Shown here: positions 46,269 to 58,703 of the stretch, piece after piece
Layout: each line of letters begins with the position of its first letter
Numbering within the stretch: position 1 is the stretch's first letter
Assembly (NCBI RefSeq): GCF_021018805.1
Contig: NC_086250.1
Coordinates: 70,050,322-70,114,321, forward strand
DNA: 64,000 nt
Reading direction: 5' to 3'
Source: Prinia subflava
Taxonomy: Eukaryota; Chordata; Aves; Passeriformes; Cisticolidae
The notes under the pieces: model-generated
Seen by the model: only the letters and a program-made list of their open reading frames with translations
What the model was told of the DNA's origin: nothing
Databases searched by the model: none
Translations under genes and position numbers: made by a program

Positions 46269-46629
46269 TTTCCTTTCCTTTCCTTTCCTTTCCTTTCCTT
46301 TCCTTCTCCTTTCCTTTTCCTTTCCTTTCCTTTCCTTTCCTTTTCCTTTCCTTTCCTTTCCTTTCCTTTCCTTTTCCTTTCCTTTCCTTTCCTTTCCTTT
46401 CCTTTCCTTTCCTTTCCTTTCCTTTCCTTTCCTTTCCTTTCCTTTCCTTTCCTTTCCTTTCCTTTCCTTTCCTTTCCTTTCCTTTCCTTTCCTTTCCTTT
46501 CCTTTCCTTTCCTTTCCTTTCCTTTCCTTTTCCTTTCCTTTCCTTTCCTTCCTTTCCTTTCCTTTCCTTTCCTTTCCTTTCCTTTCCTTTCCTTTCCTTT
46601 CCTTTCCTTTCCTTTCCTTTCCTTTCCTT
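46269..46629 (+). repeat. (TTTCC)n pentanucleotide array
   Basis: About 361 bases, roughly 72 units, with a few TTTTCC, TTCTCC and TTCC interruptions. It is the same unit as the (GGAAA)n array at 38053 but on the opposite strand. The long frames across it (FLSFP or KERKG polymers) are artefacts. Confidence 0.98.
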
Positions 46630-49482
46630 CTACCAACAGAGCTGAGTACCTTCCCTAATGACTTGAAACTTTCAAGCACAGACGGTTTTTCGGTGCTTTG
46701 TAATGTTTATTCAGAGTCCACAGTGATGCAGAGTGCCCTCTGGCCACACCAGCTCAGATAATGACTCTGGCATTTCTGACAGAGACTAATAGTAGAAAAT
46801 TGTTATCAACGTTTTTAGCAAAAATACTGCAAGCTAGAAATTGGATTTCCCCTCTTTCTGCAATCCTCCTTCACTTGTTAATGAGCTACTTCTTCAAGGT
46901 GCCAATGGTAAAAGCTGTAAAGTGAGACGGGCAATTTATTTTCTGGGCTTGAGACCCTTCGACACAGGAACACACAGTTATTTATTTTAATGCATCATTC
47001 ACATAAAATTACATCATGCTTACAGGTGTAGCAGGAAGACAAGTTTCCTTATCCCTGGGACTGAAAAGGAGATATGATGAGATGGCCAGAGCAAAATGAA
47101 AATGAGATGAGGAAATCTCTCACCCCAGGTGTGGGTGAGGGCAGTGAGAGCAATTCTTGCTATCCATTACCACTGGGACTTAGGGAATTCAGGAATGGAC
47201 AGGACATTTCTTTCTTGATAGGGATATTTGGACTTTTTTTAAAAACCACTGGAGAGGTGCAACATTTCCAATAGAATGATTTCTCCTGCACTAGTTCAGA
47301 TGTTTAAAAACAGTGAGATAATGATGGCCTCTTTCCATTCCTTATTTCCCATGGTAGCCAACAATGTATCTGTAACTACTTCCAGTGTAGGTGTTTCCAC
47401 CTACAGTCATAGACATTTCTGGACTGATGTTACCTGTGCATTAAAATCACTTTCCTTCTTATTCTCCTCCCTTTCCAGAGCACCCTAATTTTTTGAGGTT
47501 GTTTTTCAGGCTGTAGAAATTTATGTTATCTCATATTGGATGGATGAGCTTTGCTCTTTGTCTGTGGAAACTCAGGCATGCATCATCTGCAAGAAGCTAC
47601 TTATAAGCATATTAATATTTTTATTAAGGTAGAAAAAATATTAATATTTATGGATGTGTGAACATCTATATTAATATTTTAAGGAAAATACAGAAAACAG
47701 AATATTCAAGTGTGCAAGCATGTGCCAATCACTATCAGTGCTGCCCCAAAAATGAACCTCTCCTGTCTGTCCTGTGCCCCACCAGCCCTGTGGGGGTCAT
47801 CTCAGGAGGGCACAGCCAAATCCTGGAGGTCTCTGTGAGAGCAAAAGCCTTGTGCCTGCACTGAGCTGTGGAGCACAGCAAAGAGAAACAGGCACTGAAG
47901 GGGCTGGGAGAGGTTATCCAAGAGGCCTGATGGGGGAAGAGCCCAACCAGAGGTTACAAAGCACCTGGGAGGGTTGGTATTTGTGTTAAAAGGGAAATTC
48001 TGACAGGTGACATCAGGTAAGGATTGTGACAAGGTCTTGATTCTTTACTCCAGGTAGCCAGGAATCAAGGAAATATGTTCCAGAGTGGAGACAGCTCAGA
48101 CATGGGATTTTTTTGCAAGCAGGAACAGTGATCCTTGGTGGCTTTTCCTTTCTCCTACTCTTTCTTTTTTTCTGTTAGTGCTTTCCTTCCATTTGCTGTG
48201 AAGACACTGTGCTGCTTTCCCCATTTTTTGCTTCCAGGAGAACAAAGACAAAAAGAAGAGGGTTGTGACATTCCCTGTAATCACAGAGGGACAGCATGTG
48301 GTTTTCCAGGGAAAGGTTGCAAGAGCAGCCCCACTGTGGGAGCTGCTCCCTGAGAGGGAGCACAGAGGGAAACCAGGAGGGACAGGGACACAGGGGACAG
48401 CTGGGACAGTCTGTGTGGGGCCTGGCCATCACTTTATTGCTTCTACTTTCTGGGAAGCCAAACATCACTCATCTTGTCATGGGCTCCAGCCCACGCCACC
48501 ACAAGAACCATGTTAACACCTTGCCATCCCTTCTGCATTGTTCACCCAGCCTCAGTTTTAATCTCCACAGAAGTTTAAGCAAGAAAACCACCACCAGAAA
48601 CCAAAAGGCTTTGCCTTCACCATGGAAGCAGTTCAATTTCTTGACAGAATTCCAAAGCAATCCCTTCACCTGTGGCATCTCACATAATTACTGACAGCAC
48701 TGTGAGGAAAAACCTTGTCCTTGCTGCTCAAGAATGTCCAAGGGACCCTAATGCACTGTTATTATTTTGCAAGAACTCCTTTTATTCATGACTTGTATGA
48801 TTTGATTTGATTTGATTTATAAAAGCAGACAGCAAAGCAGTTGTCACCTCTTCTTCCCATGCAGGCGTCAGGTCTGAGCAGAGACAAGGGGTGAGTAGTG
48901 CTTGGTGACAGGTTATTGCCAAGGTTGAGATATGGGGCCTTTTTGTTTTATTCTCCATCTAAATTAGTTACTGCAAAGAGATTTCCCTGGTGGGAAATGC
49001 GTTTCAATATTTATTTCCTACCTGACACTTTATTATTCTTTTATTGAGTGGAATGTGTTCTTGCTCTCTCAGAACAGGTTTTCATGCAGAACTCGCTATG
49101 ACTCTGCTTTGGTTTGTAAACTCACACCATGTGCCTGATCCTGTTGGGTGTGCAAAATGAAAAACTGTCTGGGGGCTACCCCCTGTCCACCCTCAAAATT
49201 AAAGATAATGCAAACATCCAGTTCAACTTAAGATGGAAATAATAAACTTTTTTTTCATATTAATTAAAAATAAAAAAGAGGGTTGAGGGGCAACTAACAG
49301 AACATTCCTACGAATTAGCAGAAAGGTTTCACTCAAGTGGTTCATTTATATTTTGATAATTTGTGGCGATAGGAGAGTAGACTGAGGTGTTTTTTATCCA
49401 CTTGGGAAGGGAGCAGCTCAGTTTTTGGAGACTGCAAAGTCTCAGGTGTTGTTCACTACCTCTCTCTGCCTGGGAGGATGTA
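46630..49482. other. Intergenic, no gene recognised
   Basis: Unassigned single-copy sequence. A short (TTTGA)4 run lies at about 48799-48820. No coding exon was recognised. Confidence 0.5.
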
Positions 49483-49540
49483 AATCATAGAATCCTTAGC
49501 TTTGGAAAAGACCTCTAAGGACATTGAGTTCAGCCATGAA
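49483..49540 (-). repeat. CR1 LINE 3' end, antisense, short
   Basis: 'aaatcatagaatccttagct', 'ttggaaaagacctctaagga' and 'cattgagttcagcc' match an antisense CR1 tail. A sense tail follows at once, giving an inverted pair. Confidence 0.75.
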
Positions 49541-49547
49541 TGGCTGA

Positions 49548-49630
49548 TGATGTTCTGCATCTGCATCGTGGGGTTGGACTAGCTGGCCTTAAAAGGTGCC
49601 TTCCAACCCAAACAATTCTATAATTCTATG
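49548..49630 (+). repeat. CR1 LINE 3' end, sense, short
   Basis: 'gtggggttggactagctggc', 'cttaaaaggtgccttccaac', 'ccaaacaattctataattct' and 'atgg' are the classical CR1 end with its repeated (ATTCTATA) tail. Confidence 0.88.
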
Positions 49631-51785
49631 GACTGATTCTCTCTGCTTTGTACAATATCTTCAAACATACCTGGAGAGGGGCTGGAGATGTGGCCCAGAG
49701 GGCAGAGACTCCTGAGCACAAGGGGCATTCCCTTCTCCAGTAGTTCCCTCTCACAGATTTTTCTACAATTGGGCAGGGACATGTAAACATTGCATAAAAA
49801 AGCATCAGACTTGGTTTCCATGGTGGTCCAGGGCTCCAGAAAAAAATCCCCAACTTAGCAACCTGTCTAATTTTTAAATTTGCTTCCCTTGAACAAATTT
49901 CAAGATGCATTGTATGGCTACAAGGACAGAGAGCAACACTCCTCCCTGTATGACACCTCAGGCTTTCCATTAAAAAGGATGAATGTGATTACAAATTCCT
50001 GCAGGTCAAGGAAATTGAATCCTGGTCTTCCACCTCATAGCTGGATTACAAAAAAACTCACCTTGAGGGATTTAAATATCTTAAGTGATATAAATATCAC
50101 ATACTAAGCCAAAAACATTGCACCTTCTTAATGCTCTGACTTCAGCAGAATTTCACTAATTCAGCTGCCTGTGGGGCCGCCTTTATCAAAATATGTGGTA
50201 AACACATAAAAGTCACCCCTTAAATATGATGGAGAATAATCAACCCTTCTGGTGCTTTTCCTCAAAACACATCAAAGTGGTAACCAAAACTGAGTTGCAA
50301 ATAGATTTTATGTATTTATAAGGTACAGTGGAAAAGATTTAGCAAGAGAATATTTATAATAGAGCTTTTTCACAAAATAACTCTATGCAGGACAATATAA
50401 TATTACAGAGCATATCAGACCTTTACATTAAGAATGCAATCTATTTTTATAATGGAACTATAAGAGTTTCTGCTGATGTTTTGAAGACTGAAATGTGTTT
50501 TCCTCCTCCCTGAGCTGATTATTTTTTCTCAATTTGGCATCTTATTTGTATCGTTTCTTCTTATACAATTTTATTGTGACATCTGGCTGTAAAATAAAAA
50601 ATGTAGCCTACAGGAAAACTTAGAATTGTGCTCCCCACAGTGCATCAGTCAGATAATAAAATAGCCATCACTAGAAAAGTGTGTTTACAAAAGCTACTCT
50701 TTGTAAATAGAAAGGTTTTTTTCTGGCTTTACATCTGAATGAATGCATAGGGACAACATTTCAGGTGGGGTAAGCTGGGTTTAGGATGCTTCTACCAATT
50801 TTTCCTTTCTACCACTTCTGAGGTCGTTTAAAAATGGACCTCTTTGGGGTGAGTTTGGGGTTGGGTTTGTTTGGTTGGTTGTTTTCTGTCCCTGTGTGCG
50901 GGGATTGTCTTCCTTTGTGTTCATCCCACCATCCCTTCTCACCCTGTGACCAACTCCCCTGACCCATCTCCTGTTTTTTTTCAGTGATGTATGTCCAGAT
51001 TTAAGCAAAGTAATGGTAATTTAGGCTTCAATATCCTCCTTTGAAAACGATGAATAATACAGCTAACAGGTCAGTGGGAGAGTTAATACTGGATTAGAAG
51101 CGGCTCCAAGATTGTTATCGCAGTGTTAATACATTTATCCACTGCAGGCTTAGGAAAAGAGGCAAAGCAGCATGATCACCTTCTTACAAATTGATTACAC
51201 CCATGCAAACACTGCAGAGGAAAACACAGGCAGATCAAAGCACCATTTTGACAGCAGACTCACTAAACAAGTTATTTTAGCAACTCCTTAGGAGCAAAAG
51301 AAGGAGAGTCTTGGCTGGAGCCCCCTTTGAATGAGCAAGGCCTTGCAGAAGGGAGGGACTGGTTTGAGAAAAGGGTGTTTGGAGCTGGTAACTCTGCCCT
51401 GTTCACCTGATTGTGCTGGAAAAGGATTGTACTGAAAGGATCCTACTATAAGGGTTGTACTGCAGTGCTGCCATGCACTGGAACAGAGCATGAATACAGA
51501 GATGAAATGGCACCTGCTCTTACAGACTGTGGAAGGAGTCAGATACTCCTCCTGAGCTGTTTGGGATGGTCAGTTTAGGAGGAAATGAGGGGTGCACAAA
51601 ACCTCCTTGCCTCCACTCAGAAACGAAGACAGGTGGCCAGTCCAGATGAAGAAACCTCCATTATTGTTCTCTCAGTGGAAATGAATCCAGACTGGATTTC
51701 AGAAACAGCTCGAATGGGCCATTTTCGAGGAAAAATGATAAGACAAACCTCCAAATCTGTGGTTTAACTCCCATGCTTTTCTGGT
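49631..51785. other. Intergenic, no gene recognised
   Basis: AT-rich unique sequence without recognised repeats. The block at 51030-51160 looks like a possible conserved element. Confidence 0.5.
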
Positions 51786-51789
51786 AAAA

Positions 51790-51850
51790 GTGGAATCATA
51801 GGTTTGACAGGATGGCTTGGGTTGGAAGGGACCTTAAAGATGACCCAGGG
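51790..51850 (-). repeat. CR1 LINE 3' end, antisense, very short
   Basis: 'ggaatcataggtttgacagg', 'atggcttgggttggaaggga' and 'ccttaaagatgaccca' give about 60 bases of an antisense CR1 tail. Confidence 0.85.
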
Positions 51851-54315
51851 TAGGATATAGGCAAATATAAACCCAACCTATATTGCCACGGCACTCAAAG
51901 ATGTTCCTTTGCTTACCAAAAAGCTTCCTGGGCTCATGATATTTAGAGTGGCTTTAAGAGCTCCTCAGTAAAGCCACAGATACTCTGCCAGGTGACATCT
52001 AGGAAGAAGATAATTCCAATCTATTTCATCTGTAGGCACCTGGAGCCCATCCCAACTCATCTTGTTGAGGTTACGGGGGTTTTTTAATACCTTATCACAT
52101 GGTGGTGTTTATTATGACCACAGCTCAAATAAATCCATGTAATTAATTCTTTTTTGCTGGTAATTATCTGCTCATCCAACTGTGATTGTGCAGATCAGGG
52201 TAATTGCACTAATGTTATCCAAGTTATACAAGCCTAATCAGAGTGTCTTTCGACCTAAGATAACCCACAGAACATATTTCTCGACCTCACTCACTTCACT
52301 CACAAGTGGAGGTGATAGATGAATTCTACTGGGTTGAATGCAACCAAACTGCTCTAAAAGGTCCTTCCCTACCTGTCTCATGATCTTGTTGAAGATTTTA
52401 GTCAGGAATAATTTATGTTTCTGGAAGGGAACACAGCAGCAGGACCCAAGCAACACAGCGTGACGAGAGGAGAGCTGGAGACAAGAGGTGTGGATGGAAG
52501 AGGCAATGAGGACAAATTGTTCTGGATGTTTTCAACCACCCAGATTCTTAAAGTTTCCTGAGTTGTGCTTCAAAAGCCTTTGGTGATTTTGTCAAAACAG
52601 GTGCAGGGATCAGCTGCATAAGGGCCAGAGCGTGCAAAGGAGACAAGCAGGAAGATAACTCGCTGATTTCTTCTATTACTTTTCTTCTTGCAGTCCTAGA
52701 CCTCCCAGGCAACAGCCTGTGGTTGCATCAGCAGATGGTGACTCGATTGTCTGTGAAGAGCCCTTTGTTTTTCAGTGGCTGCAGATGGCAGGGGTTAGAA
52801 TTTAGCTGATCAGATATGCAGCCCATGTGTGTCAGATTAATTCCACCTATACAAGGTGCAGCGCAGCATTTGAGCTGTAAACCCCCAGCTCCCAGTTGGG
52901 CCAATGGAAACAAATATTCATTTTTAAAATCCATGTGACTGATTGTAGACAATTATTTTACAATGAGATGGATGATCTTCCTGAAAGTGCAGTGCCCCAC
53001 TGACTGTAAAATCAGTCAAGTAGTTTGGTTGTAGGTACTGGAAGCATCTTGATCAAGACAGGAGTGACCACTCCAGGTTGATTTCATACTCAACCTAACC
53101 TGCAGTCCTTTCCAGACCAACAAACAGGCAATTAATTTTTAAAATGTTATAAAAATGTGAATAAATACTAGAATGTTTACAAATATGGGGTTTTGAGAGT
53201 ACACAGTCAAATACTTAATAAAAGTGCTTAAACTTATGTTGACAATACTTCAACATCAAGAATTGGTATCTGTCTGTGAGATCTGGTTGAGCACAGCTTG
53301 TTGATCTGGAACAGTGATAACTGCAAAAATTATATACACCTGAAATTAAATATCTATCTGCGTATCTATCTATATTTATACATTGTGTAATCTTGCCTTT
53401 TCTGTGGTGCAGTTACAGCATTTAACTCAGATATTTGTACCAAAGGAAGATCTTTTCCCAGTGAGTTAAACTAACGCTGTGTAATTTAATTAACCAGTTG
53501 ATACAAATACAGAACAGTGTAGTCTCGGACTGTAACACTTTTGATGGCAGCAGAAATACACTGTGGATTTTTCAGTGTCGTATTTGCTGACATTTTTCTT
53601 AATAAGCTTAGTGAGTGAAGCTCACTGAAGCGCACGGTCTCCAGAGACCTTCCTGTTTAGTTTGACTGTGGATTTGGATTTTTCCATTTGAGGCCATTTG
53701 AAGTCCCAAACGGGCTCCTTCAAAGCGACTTTCAGTTAAAAGAAAGTTGCTGCAGCTTCCTGAGCTCCCTTAGAAATCAACTTATCCAAATGATAGCATT
53801 AAGTGGGGCAACAGTATTTGATTTCAAACAGTTGGGAAACTGACTGTTACACAGCTTTGGTGGTACAAAGATGGCTGGTAATTTTTAATTTTAAAGGTCT
53901 TTTGGAGGATTCATAAAGCCCTTGACAATACTGCAAAGGAACACAACACTGTGTTCTGCTGCTAACAAAATAAAGTGTCTGAGAGATTAAGCAGGGGGAA
54001 ATCTTACGTTACCATAGGTTGACAGGATAGATGAAACATTAAGAATTCATCTAGCTCATCAACAAGATCTGACTCGATCTCAAACAGCAGAAATCTCTAT
54101 GCAAACCTCACTTGGATGCCTTTAAACCTGAGTCTGACATGCCAGTCTCATATAATTCTCCTTTTCCCAACAAAATGGTGCAACAGCTTCACTCGACAGA
54201 AGAATGGAGAAATTTTATTTGCAAGAAACACACAGATGCTAAGATGAAAAAATTATACTCCACTGTCGAGTCCCCCAAGACCCTCTTTGTCTGGGGATAC
54301 AACTAGGGATTGATC
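51851..54315. other. Intergenic, no gene recognised
   Basis: Unassigned. The AT-rich block at about 52130-52245 contains TAATTA-type homeodomain sites. A (TATC)-like patch (ctatctgcgtatctatctat) lies at 53353-53372. Confidence 0.5.
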
Positions 54316-54317
54316 TC

Positions 54318-54610
54318 TTGGAATCACAGAATCATTAATGCTTGAAAAGGCCTCCAAGATCAAATCCAGCTTTTGACCCAATACCACCAGGCCCAATAAC
54401 CATACCACAAAGTGCCACATACATTTGTTTTTTTTGAACCCTTCCAAGTGTGGTGATTCCACCACTTTCCTGTGGAGCCTGTTTCAATGCTTAACCATTC
54501 TCCCAGTGAAAAAGTTTTGTCTAATATCCAACCCGAACCTCCCCTGGCACAAGTCGAGGCCATTTCCCCTTGTTCTAGATGCCAGTGACAAAAAGGCCAA
54601 CCCCAATATT
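54318..54610 (-). repeat. CR1 LINE 3' region, antisense, older copy
   Basis: The order 'ggaatcacagaatcattaat', 'ggtgattccaccactttcct', 'ggagcctgtttcaatgctta', 'tctaatatccaacccgaacc', 'ccatttccccttgttctaga' is that of an antisense CR1 of an older subfamily. It is about 290 bases long and moderately diverged. Confidence 0.9.
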
Positions 54611-57600
54611 GTTGCATTCCTTTGTGAAGAATCTTGGGACATGGCCACTGATAAAAACATCACAGAACCAGTGAAAGCTGAGTCCTGAGATCAAGAAAAC
54701 CAACTAAAGAGTGCAATAAAACATGACTACAAGAGTTGTTCACTCAGCAAATCCCACCCTGCTGCTCACTGGTTTCAGTCAAACCCAGAAAACACTTCTT
54801 CAGCTGCTCCTACAGCCCAGGCAGTTCTGTTGACAGGAAAAGAGGTTTTCTAGCTTTATGGGGAAGAAGAAATCAGAAGCTGAGTGTCAAACTCAGCCGT
54901 CCTCCTACCTGCCTGCTTCAGTTTTACAGGGGAGACTAGGGGATGATAAATCCACCTCCTCACTCCTCACAGGAGCAGCAAATTGGAGAAGTCATTCCAG
55001 GTCTGAAAAATGAGCTATAACTAAATGATGTCAGTATATCTATGCCCTTGTCCTCTCTCTCTGCTGGCATTTTCCTCCCTACAGCTGAAAATACCACGCA
55101 TCCCAGGAAAAGGAGTGACAAATCCCCATGGAATGGGAAGGCAAATGCATCCCTGCTGCCCGTAGATCACAGGAGCTGAAGGCTTCACGTCTCACGGTGA
55201 TAACACAGCACGTGGCCCACGACCAGGAGGCTGCAGGAGCAGTGTGCCACTGATCCATCCTTCCTGCAAGGCTCCAGCACACTGCAGGACTTGAGGCACA
55301 TTTGTCCAGCTGATGGTCTGACTTAATCTGAAATGTTTCCCTGGGTCACTGACCTGTTAATTGCAGGCAGAGCGCGGGAGATAATAAATAGTCGATGCAC
55401 TCCTGAGTCAGATCCTTTCCTCACAGTTACCAGGCAACCTCCTCCAGCCCTCCACAGCTCTGCTAATACTTTTTTCCCTCTCTTCCTACTGCAAACTTGG
55501 GGATGGAGAGCGTGTGTTCGTCGGAGGGTAAGAGACAAGGCAGGGCATATTTAAGTTGGATGGCTGTTTACAAGCACTAAGCAATGCACTCCTGTAATAA
55601 ACAGCTATGCCAGAGCTAATACTCAATAAACAGTGTGCTTTATAAGCAATTAGGGACTCACATTGTGGAACAGCCATTTCAGGAGAGGATACACTACCCC
55701 AGCAATGCTTAGCAAGATAAGTGGCTTGTTAAAAGCATCATAATTCTCCTTTAAAAATCAATTAACAGTTTGGTGCATTTTTTTTAGTGTAAGGACTGCT
55801 GGGTGTCTTATTCAAATGACAATGAATCCAGAGAACTGCTTCCCGTGCTCTGTTCATTGCCTGGTGTTTAACCCCAAAAAGTGCAACTGGAAGCAAACCT
55901 GCAAAATAAAGGAATAAAATTATTTAACTGTAGTCAAGTTCAGTTGCCAAGAGGCAGCTGAAGATGCTCAGATAAGTCAGATAAACAGATTAAACAGATT
56001 TTCTCGGGGCAAATGAGAAATCAGAGTACATTATAAAACCATTTCCTCTGTGTTTCTTATTTGGCATAGGGTTTTTTTTAAATTAAATTCATTAATAATC
56101 TCTTCCCCAGATCACAATGGATTGGGCAGCAGAAGTTTAGTTTAGGGATATTTGATTGTCAGTTCTATCCAAAAAGGCAGCGCAGAGTCCTTCTGAAGTT
56201 CCAGAGTGCCTTCTTCCTCTTCTAATGAAATCTGCTTTGTGGGATCCCTGGGAAAGAACAGTCTCCCAGGGTACCAAGCACAGAAAAGAGGGAGAGAAAA
56301 TCATGGGAGAGGATCAGCCTTGCCATGCCTCCCCTCCATGAACAGCAGCAGAGAGCAAATGTCCTCCTGGCACTGGAGAGCCAAATGTGCTCCTCTTTTC
56401 ACCTCACAAAGCCAGAGGTGTTTTCAGCCACTTGTGCTTGCAAAGGTAAAAAGCCAAAGGTCTTTCCTATGTGAGACTGAATATTTCCAGCCTCTCTAAA
56501 TATTCTCAGCATTATTTTTCCCAGCCCAGTCTGATGCACTCCTTATTTCTGAGCAGCAACGTGCTCTCCTTGCCACTGATTTCCCATCAGCCCTTTACAA
56601 ATGCCTTCAGTCTTCCCTCCCTGATTAATTATTAAACTATTAAATCAATTGCTGAATCCAAGAGTTTGCAAATCAAAACACAACCTCCACCTGCCTCTCC
56701 TCAAATGCAAGTAGTTGCAAAAGAGTTTGGACTGACTTTAGGATCCTGCTGGGCTGTGCTGATCTCATGGATGAATGTACCCTTGCACTGCAGAGCATTT
56801 GAGGTGGTAAAAAAGCAAATTGTGCTGTTGTTGATGGGACACAAAAATGGAAAGCAAAGGATTTCAGAATCAGCCTTCAGTAGGAATGGTATAACATGAG
56901 CTGTTCAGAGAAGTTTCCAGGTGTCAGGCTTGGATTAAATGAGCTAGAAAAGTGCCTTTCTCTCATCTGCCATGCTTTGTGCTTCTGGGAAATAGAAGGG
57001 AAAAAAAAAAAAAAAACAAATACTTTGGCTGTCTAAAAGTTTAATTCCCCCCTTTGCCAGGATTGCAGAGTCAGTTGGCTTTTCTCTACTTTCCACCCCC
57101 CCTCTGCCCCAGAGGATGGGGTTGCAGTGGCTTTGCTTTACTTCTCCCAAACCCCTGTTTTAATCTTTACACTATAAAATCTGAGAGTAATCGAACAGAC
57201 TGAAAACTGGGAGGTGGTGCCATCATCCAAAGAGGCTGCCACAGCTGCTCCAGCTAGAGATGTGTATTTCTCCAAAGTGTGAGTGAATGTCAAAATATTT
57301 ACTTTTCCAGTCTAGAAAATTTCTCATGTCCACCAATTTTTTTCATCTTGACAAAGAGCATCTTCCACTAAAAAACCAAAACAAATGGCACTGCTGAAGA
57401 TAAACCTGTTCTTACACACCCAAGCCAATATATAAATATCAACCCAATAGCCAGTATCAAAGTCAATAGAGAAATCTGACTTTTACCCTAAGGTTTATAC
57501 AATGCCAAAAGGTTTGCAGATACAACCTGAAAAATAAACTCAAATGACTCTCTACATCACCTTATGGCTTTTTTACTACTTTGACTTTTTAAAATTATTT

Positions 57601-58297
57601 TTTATTTGAATCACTTCAGAATGGGATTATTAGCTGGTCAAAGAGGAACTATTATAATTTCTTAGGTGAAGTTTCATCATTCCAGTGCTTTTATTTCAGG
57701 CAGGTCAGACCCTCTTCAAAAGGAACTGAAAGTTTGTTTGTGATCTTTTGAATGAAAAAGTTAGATATTTCAGAGAACTTTGGAATGTTCTTCCCCCTTT
57801 TTGCTGAGGTAGTAAAAGAAGAGTAAGGCCTGTTAGCCTCTGAGCATATTTATACTGATCGCCTATGAAAAAATTGCACTTAATTAACAAAAAAAATGTT
57901 GCTGGGTTCTAGCTATGGCAAGAATTTAGCTGTCAGGTCTCACAACTTCTTTCCTTACCAGGTCCTACTTGCCTTGGTTTATTAAAAAAAGGGCTTTTTA
58001 GCCTTGGTTTATATATTTTAAAAAAATACACCACTGAAATCCTGACCTTTTTCCCCTCCAGGAACCTGCTGTATTTAAAGGAGATAAACTCACCAAGCTT
58101 TGAGGGTGGAAATGTTGTCCCTGACCTCCACTCCATTGTTGCAGGAGCACTTCAGCTGTCACTGGGAATTCATCTGTCACTCCCATTGCACAGGGAAACA
58201 TCTCACCAACACTGAAGAGAGTCCATCTCTTTCAAGGCCAGACTCTAAAGGGTCAGGGTTATCAAGATTTTTACCATGTTTATCAATAGAATGTTTA
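54611..58297. other. Intergenic, no gene recognised
   Basis: About 3.7 kb of unassigned sequence with a short poly-A run at 57000-57016 and AT-rich unique blocks near 55560-55760 and 57280-57700. Confidence 0.5.
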
Positions 58298-58703
58298 TCT
58301 CCTCTCCTCTCCTCTCCTCTCCTCTCCTCTCCTCTCCTCTCCTCTCCTCTCCTCTCCTCTCCTCTCCTCTCCTCTCCTCTCCTCTCCTCTCCTCTCCTCT
58401 CCTCTCCTCTCCTCTCCTCTCCTCTCCTCTCCTCTCCTCTCCTCTCCTCTCCTCTCCTCTCCTCTCCTCTCCTCTCCTCTCCTCTCCTCTCCTCGAATCT
58501 CCTCGAATCTCCTCTCCTCTCCTCGAATCTCCTCTCCTCTCCTCTCCTCTCCTCTCCTCTCCTCTCCTCGAATCTCCTCTCCTCTCCTCTCCTCGAATCT
58601 CCTCTCCTCGAATCTCCTCTCCTCGAATCTCCTCTCCTCTCCTCGAATCTCCTCTCCTCGAATCTCCTCTCCTCTCCTCGAATCTCCTCGAATCTCCTCT
58701 CCC
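58298..58703 (+). repeat. (TCTCC)n pentanucleotide array with CGAAT variant units
   Basis: About 405 bases, near 81 units. From 58298 to about 58490 it is uniform. From 58494 to 58693 I count 11 CGAAT units interspersed among CTCCT units. The long LSSPL or GEERR frames through it are artefacts. Confidence 0.98.

Noticed and set aside
46136..46679. Frames of 130-170 codons over the TTTCC array
   Set aside because: Same artefact of a stop-free pentanucleotide repeat, with no flanking coding sequence.
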